Positions 6,805 through 10,461 of a DNA stretch of 10,461 nucleotides are shown in pieces. The DNA lies in NCBI GenBank assembly GCA_016787375.1, contig JAEUUM010000029.1, forward strand, positions 1 through 10,461. The letters run 5' to 3'. A program made the translations under genes and the position numbers. The first letter of the stretch is position 1. Each line of letters opens with the position of its first letter. Below the pieces are notes generated by a model. It did no database searches and was not told where the DNA came from. It saw only the letters and a list, made by a program, of their open reading frames with translations. The stretch comes from Saprospiraceae bacterium (lineage in GTDB: Bacteria > Bacteroidota > Bacteroidia > Chitinophagales > Saprospiraceae).

Positions 6805-8208
6805 CTAATCCTTTAAAAACTTGTCAACAAACCTCAGGTTTTGGCCTGTACATTCAATAAAGTAGCTTCCTCCGGGCAGTGAGGAAATGTCAACCGCCGT
6901 ATTTCCAATGGTATCTCTTTGTATCGCTATTTTGCCTTGCAGATCGATGATTCTCAATTGGTAATTAAATGGATATTCTGTTTTGATCTGTAATGATTTT
7001 CCGGCAGGGTTGGGAAAAACCATGAAGCCTTGTTTCAGTTCAGACAGGTTCTTCGCAGATGTGCTTGCAACATCCGAAAACAGCCATGTGACAGCCTCCC
7101 CAAATCCATTGCTCCAAAGTTGCTCATTGTGCTTTCCTCCGGGGACTATCTTTTTTTGAATTCCCACCGAATCATATCCGGTTTCTTTCATGCTTTTGAT
7201 CATTTTTTCAAGGTCAGGCACCATTCCTGAACTCTCACTGTCTCCCGCTAAAAAGTACATTTTTTGACCTTGAATATTGGCATGGTCTTTTGCAAACTGA
7301 TAACAAGTATCAGAAAACCAAAAAGAAGGGCTAAAAACACCGGCCTTACCAAATATGTCAGGGTACTGCAATGCAGCAAAGTGTGAGACCAATCCGCCAA
7401 GCGAACTACCCATTATACAGGTATGTTTTTTCTCGGGTTTGGTATGAAAGGCACTATCTATATAGGGTTTCAATGTTTTGACAATGAATTCGGTGTATTT
7501 TTCTGCATCGCCACCACCGTAGGTCTTGTTTTCCCATGGTGTGTACTCTTCAATTCTTAGGCTTCCCCCGTTATCAATTCCAACTACTATAAGGTTCAGA
7601 TTTTTGGAAGCACTTAGTTCATTCATGGTTTCATCAACTTTCCATTCACCTGCGAATGAAGTGTATTGGTCAAACAGATTTTGCCCGTCGTGCATATAAA
7701 GAACCGGATAGGATGCTGTATTGTCATCGTAACCGGGTGGCAAGTAAATCCAGATTTTTCGCTTTCGGTCACCGAATTGGGGCATAGGAAAATTGTTGGA
7801 TAAAATAGTGACATTTGGTGCAGCAGTTGAATTGGATGACACATCTGCCCAGTTTGCAATGTTGATTTTAACCGTATCACCATTGCCACCAAATGTATAG
7901 CTTCTGTTGGGAATCTCGCTACCATTGGCAGACTTTTCAACGGAGGCCCAACTGCCTCGGGTAAATTTGTATAGCAGCGTTCCCGTTTGCTGAGGAAGTG
8001 TTATGGCATACTTTCCGTTTTCCTTTTTCAATTTGTAGAGTTCAGAGCCGCCTGTCCAGTTTTCAAAATTTCCGGAAACAAATATATCATCTTGCGGTGG
8101 GGTAGAGGAAGGAACATTGCTCACAAAGAATGTCACCTGCGCCTGCATTTGATTAATGTATGAGGAAATAAACGATGTGATAATGAAGGCAAGTATGATT
8201 TTTTTCAT
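6805..8208 (-). CDS. Secreted alpha/beta-hydrolase esterase with T9SS sorting domain
   Basis: The 467-residue protein hydrolyses esters outside the cell. A signal peptide occupies 1-23 (hydrophobic IILAFIITSFISS, cut after MQA). Residues 25-120 form a starch-binding-like beta domain (FVSGNFENWTGG, LYKFTRGSWASVEK) like the CBM20/48-type modules that precede such esterases. The esterase D/Fes-like domain covers 130-380, with YLPPGYDD (155-162), YMHDGQNLFD (171-180), nucleophile S269 in GSSLGG (267-272), probable acid D323 in AGDSES and H360 in PGGKHNEQLW (357-365). From about 396 the tail (VFPNPAGKSLQI, IDLQGKI, LPGGSYFI) is a type A T9SS C-terminal sorting domain, predicting export and cell-surface release or anchoring. 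The gene starts 20 nt after the DUF6702 stop on the same strand and is probably co-transcribed. Substrate could be an acylated sugar, siderophore or xylan ester; the sequence does not decide. Confidence 0.88.
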   Translation of the reverse strand: MKKIILAFIITSFISSYINQMQAQVTFFVSNVPSSTPPQDDIFVSGNFENWTGGSELYKLKKENGKYAITLPQQTGTLLYKFTRGSWASVEKSANGSEIPNRSYTFGGNGDTVKINIANWADVSSNSTAAPNVTILSNNFPMPQFGDRKRKIWIYLPPGYDDNTASYPVLYMHDGQNLFDQYTSFAGEWKVDETMNELSASKNLNLIVVGIDNGGSLRIEEYTPWENKTYGGGDAEKYTEFIVKTLKPYIDSAFHTKPEKKHTCIMGSSLGGLVSHFAALQYPDIFGKAGVFSPSFWFSDTCYQFAKDHANIQGQKMYFLAGDSESSGMVPDLEKMIKSMKETGYDSVGIQKKIVPGGKHNEQLWSNGFGEAVTWLFSDVASTSAKNLSELKQGFMVFPNPAGKSLQIKTEYPFNYQLRIIDLQGKIAIQRDTIGNTAVDISSLPGGSYFIECTGQNLRFVDKFLKD

Positions 8209-8228
8209 ATTGAATATTTTACTGCAGT

Positions 8229-8753
8229 TCAGTTAAACTCAAAATTCATAATTTTATCAGGGAATCCGACTTTCGCACTCTTGCGAACGCCATTCACAGT
8301 TGCATGGACGATGTTGGTTTGGTCAGGTAAAGATTCATATAATATGGCGTTGCTCACTTCCAGTTTAATAGGCGCAACTGTCTTTTCAGTTTCAAAATAG
8401 CACCAGACAGCCTCTTGCTCAATTTCAAATCCGATAAAATGATAGGGAAGATTTCTAGCATTCACTTTTAATGAAAGGTGCTTTTGAATATATTCACTGA
8501 CTTGTTTTTCAGCCAGGGTTTTATCTTTTGGATGAATCAGATCAATCTCGGTTTTATATTGGGTCCTGAGTGTTTTTTCAAAATCATCAGTAAATATTTT
8601 GCATGAAATCTGAATATTTTTTTCATTCTTGTCAAAGTTCAATTCAGTAACACTGAGGTAAAACGGATGAAATGCCGAAAACAAAAAGAATACCAAACCA
8701 CCGAGTGCAATTAGTCTGAATTTTAGGAGTATAAGTAGAAAAATATCTTTCAA
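8229..8753 (-). CDS. DUF6702 family protein, TTG start
   Basis: The protein fits the DUF6702 family of Bacteroidota from HPFYLSVTELNFD onward, through ISCKIFTDDFEKTLR, the LSLKVNARN strand, AVWCYFETEK and TNIVHATVNG to the C-terminus. The frame is open to an ATG at 8876, but that start would run antisense into the HupE gene and lie upstream of the promoter at 8785-8816. TTG at 8753 is just downstream of the inferred transcription start and gives 174 residues, the usual family length. It also yields a normal N-terminus, MKDIFLLILLKFRLIALGGL, which is a signal peptide or membrane anchor. TTG at 8696 would cut into the hydrophobic segment. The mature part is a beta-rich domain expected in the periplasm. 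It is paired with a HupE/UreJ gene divergently, an association I recall in this phylum. The function is unknown. Confidence 0.75.
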   Translation of the reverse strand: MKDIFLLILLKFRLIALGGLVFFLFSAFHPFYLSVTELNFDKNEKNIQISCKIFTDDFEKTLRTQYKTEIDLIHPKDKTLAEKQVSEYIQKHLSLKVNARNLPYHFIGFEIEQEAVWCYFETEKTVAPIKLEVSNAILYESLPDQTNIVHATVNGVRKSAKVGFPDKIMNFEFN

Positions 8754-8784
8754 TTCTTTAAGGATATGTAAATTTATGATTCTA

Positions 8785-8816
8785 CAAAGATATTCAATTG
8801 ATGGGTGATTTTCAAC
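8785..8816 (-). promoter_or_regulatory. Bacteroidota-type promoter driving DUF6702 and the esterase
   Basis: Reading the minus strand, GTTG at 8816-8813 (-33) is followed by 20 nt and then TATCTTTG at 8792-8785, an exact TAnnTTTG -7 box. Spacing agrees with the known Bacteroides consensus. Transcription should start around 8778, about 25 nt before the TTG start at 8753. The promoter overlaps the first codons of the divergent HupE gene. A weaker plus-strand box, TATCTTTC at 8744-8751, lies where the HupE promoter would be expected. Confidence 0.6.
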
Positions 8817-9373
8817 TTTGGTTTTTAACCGGCTTTGAACATATTCTTGATATGAAAGGATATGACCACATCGCATTTCTGGTAGCCCTGGCTGTTATGT
8901 TTAAACCCGATGACTGGAAGCATCTTTTGATTCAGATTACTGCATTTACCGTTGGGCATTCTCTAACCCTGGCACTGAGTGTGTTGAACATTATCGCCAT
9001 CAAGCAAAGCATCATTGAAGTATTGATTCCAATAACAATTTTTCTAACAGCTGCCAATAACCTGTTTTGTTTGAAAATGGGTGTTCCTTTTCGTAAATCC
9101 AATTATTATTTTGCACTGCTTTTCGGACTAGTGCACGGAATGGGATTTTCCTATTTGTTGAAAGCGATGCTTGGCAGAGAACAATCAATTACCGGACCAT
9201 TGCTGGCATTTAACCTGGGCATAGAGGCCGGTCAATTGTTAATTGTTGGGATTTTATTCGTAATTGCCTTACTTTTGGTGCGTTTTTTAAGGATTTCACT
9301 AAGATCATGGCAATATTTGGCCTCAACGTTGGTGTTATTAATCTCTGTTTATTTAATTTTTGAAAGAATTTAA
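8801..9373 (+). CDS. HupE/UreJ-type membrane protein
   Basis: This polytopic membrane protein of 190 residues has six or so hydrophobic helices. Conserved family residues are present: GFEHILDMKGYDHIAFL (11-27), with H14 and the DHIAFL motif (22-27), TVGHSLTL (50-57), GLVHGMGFSY (109-118) and AFNLGIEAGQL (136-146). These histidines and acidic residues are thought to form a metal path in HupE/UreJ proteins, which carry nickel or cobalt in hydrogenase and urease clusters. Here no hydrogenase or urease genes are nearby, so the substrate is uncertain and could be another divalent metal. ATG at 8801 is preferred; a TTG directly before it (8798) only adds one residue. It is divergent from DUF6702 and 7 nt upstream of an M1 peptidase, with which it very likely shares a transcript. 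Confidence 0.85.
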   Translation: MGDFQLWFLTGFEHILDMKGYDHIAFLVALAVMFKPDDWKHLLIQITAFTVGHSLTLALSVLNIIAIKQSIIEVLIPITIFLTAANNLFCLKMGVPFRKSNYYFALLFGLVHGMGFSYLLKAMLGREQSITGPLLAFNLGIEAGQLLIVGILFVIALLLVRFLRISLRSWQYLASTLVLLISVYLIFERI

Positions 9374-9380
9374 TTTTTAC

Positions 9381-10461
9381 ATGAAACAAATAAAATTTCC
9401 ATTCATAACAGCATTGATCTTGCTGGGTATTTGCCTCAGTCAAGCACAAAATCTTCAAAACAACGCCAAATCAAACCATGGTAATAAATTTGAACAATTG
9501 GGCATTATTTTACCTGATCCAAATGGATTCAGAACTGCTTCGGGAGCGCCTGGTTCAAAGTACTGGCAAATGAAGGCGGACTATGATATTGAAGCTACCC
9601 TCGACGAACAAAATCTGCAATTGATTGGTTCGGAATGGATCACTTATCACAATAATTCTCCGGAACCTTTGCAGTATTTATGGTTACAACTGGATGAAAA
9701 TGAGCATGATCCGAACTCTGACAACAACAATTTTGATGAAAGCAGAATCAACCCACCTTATACTACCGGTTCAGTAGATGGGTTAGACCGCAGAAGTAAG
9801 CTTGCAGGTCATGGTGTGAAAATCGATGAAGTATCTGATAATCTGGGAGTAAAATTAAGCTATACCATTAATCAGACCATGATGCGCATTGATTTGCCGG
9901 TTTCACTTTTGCCGGGTAAATCGGTAAAGTTTAAAGTAAAATGGCATTATAAAATCCCGGATCGAATGACAATAGGTGGACGTGGTGGACTGGAGTATTT
10001 TCCGGGAGATGGTAATCATGTTTTTACGATTTCACAATGGTATCCGAGAATGTGCGTCTATTCAGATTTCCAGGGTTGGCAACATAAACAATTTACTGGA
10101 GCTGCAGAATTTGCCCTTACATTTGGTGATTTTATGGTACGAATGACTGTACCGGCTGATCATGTAGTAGCTGCTACAGGAGAGTGTCTGAACTACAAAG
10201 AAGTTCTTAGTCCGGAACGGTTTAATAGATGGATGAATACTCTTTACAGCAAAGATGTAGTAGAAATAGCTACCCTCGAAGAAGCGACAGAAGCAGAAAA
10301 AAAGAAGGAAACAAAAACGAAAACATGGATGTTTAAAGCCACCAATGTTCGTGATTTTGCTTGGGGTTCATCACGTAAATTTATTTGGGATGCCATGCCT
10401 GAAACCATCGATGGCAGAAGGGTCATGTGCATGAGTTTTTACCCAAAAGAAGCTTATAATT
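9381..10461 (+). CDS. M1 family metallopeptidase, 5' part (runs off window)
   Basis: The frame is open from ATG at 9381 to the window end, giving 360 residues of a longer protein. A signal peptide is clear (KFPFITALILLGICLSQAQ, cut near residue 23). The visible part is the N-terminal beta-domain of M1 (aminopeptidase N-like) peptidases in the long Bacteroidota form: YWQMKADYDIEATLDEQNLQ, the GSEWITYHNNSPEPL strand, LWLQLDEN, the NQTMMRIDLP segment and ISQWYPRMCVYSDFQGW. A lysine- and glutamate-rich low-complexity insert lies at about 292-315 (EEATEAEKKKETKTKTW), followed by ATNVRDFAWGSS, typical of the stretch just before the catalytic domain. The zinc motif HExxH and the GxMEN loop lie beyond the window, so catalytic competence cannot be judged. 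It is 7 nt after the HupE-type gene, suggesting a linked metal and peptidase function in the envelope. Confidence 0.88.
   Translation, partial: MKQIKFPFITALILLGICLSQAQNLQNNAKSNHGNKFEQLGIILPDPNGFRTASGAPGSKYWQMKADYDIEATLDEQNLQLIGSEWITYHNNSPEPLQYLWLQLDENEHDPNSDNNNFDESRINPPYTTGSVDGLDRRSKLAGHGVKIDEVSDNLGVKLSYTINQTMMRIDLPVSLLPGKSVKFKVKWHYKIPDRMTIGGRGGLEYFPGDGNHVFTISQWYPRMCVYSDFQGWQHKQFTGAAEFALTFGDFMVRMTVPADHVVAATGECLNYKEVLSPERFNRWMNTLYSKDVVEIATLEEATEAEKKKETKTKTWMFKATNVRDFAWGSSRKFIWDAMPETIDGRRVMCMSFYPKEAYN

Noticed and set aside
8754..8876. 41-residue N-terminal extension of DUF6702 from an ATG at 8876
   Set aside because: It is antisense to the HupE gene start, lies upstream of the best promoter, and precedes a normal signal-anchor that begins at the TTG at 8753.
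9210..9458. Minus-strand 82-codon ORF across the HupE end and M1 start
   Set aside because: It overlaps two well-supported plus-strand genes including a signal peptide, and its translation resembles no family.

Overview
The window looks like chromosomal DNA of a low-GC member of the Bacteroidota, most likely outside Bacteroidia sensu stricto (a Sphingobacteriia, Chitinophagia or Saprospiria type). The reasons are a secreted esterase with a C-terminal type IX secretion (T9SS) sorting domain, families typical of the phylum (DUF4199, DUF6702, an M1 peptidase with a long N-terminal part), a Bacteroidota-type promoter (TTG, 20 nt, TAnnTTTG), and scarce Shine-Dalgarno sequences.

Left backbone block (1-3887, all plus strand, gaps of 14-32 nt). 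It holds the 3' part of a membrane-anchored BatA/vWA-type protein, a dihydroorotase-family protein that has lost nearly all its metal ligands, a four-helix DUF4199 membrane protein, and a membrane-anchored family 2 glycosyltransferase starting at TTG. The spacing suggests one operon.

Middle accessory block (3888-6804). Three unrelated plus-strand genes are spread out with long AT-rich spacers: a secreted molybdopterin-oxidoreductase-like domain without a cofactor cysteine, a metallo-beta-lactamase-fold hydrolase, and a small four-helix membrane protein. The first two are each followed directly by a 131-134 bp imperfect palindrome. The two palindromes share one layout: an outer arm, a 1-nt spacer and an inner arm on the left; an inner arm, a 5-nt spacer and GTTA on the right. 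This resembles integron attC sites in architecture but not in box consensus. The region reads as a small cassette-like array. It ends at 6660-6740 in an orphan signal-peptide ORF that stops at once.

Right backbone block (6805-10461). Two divergent units share a roughly 50-bp intergenic region. On the minus strand lie a DUF6702 protein and a T9SS-exported esterase. On the plus strand lie a HupE/UreJ-type membrane protein and the start of an M1 family metallopeptidase that runs off the window. A good promoter in the shared region fixes the DUF6702 start at a TTG, making that protein 174 residues rather than 215.

I see no tRNA, rRNA, CRISPR array, transposase or integrase in the window. The most interesting features are the paired palindromic elements with the cassette they predict, and the dihydroorotase-like pseudoenzyme.
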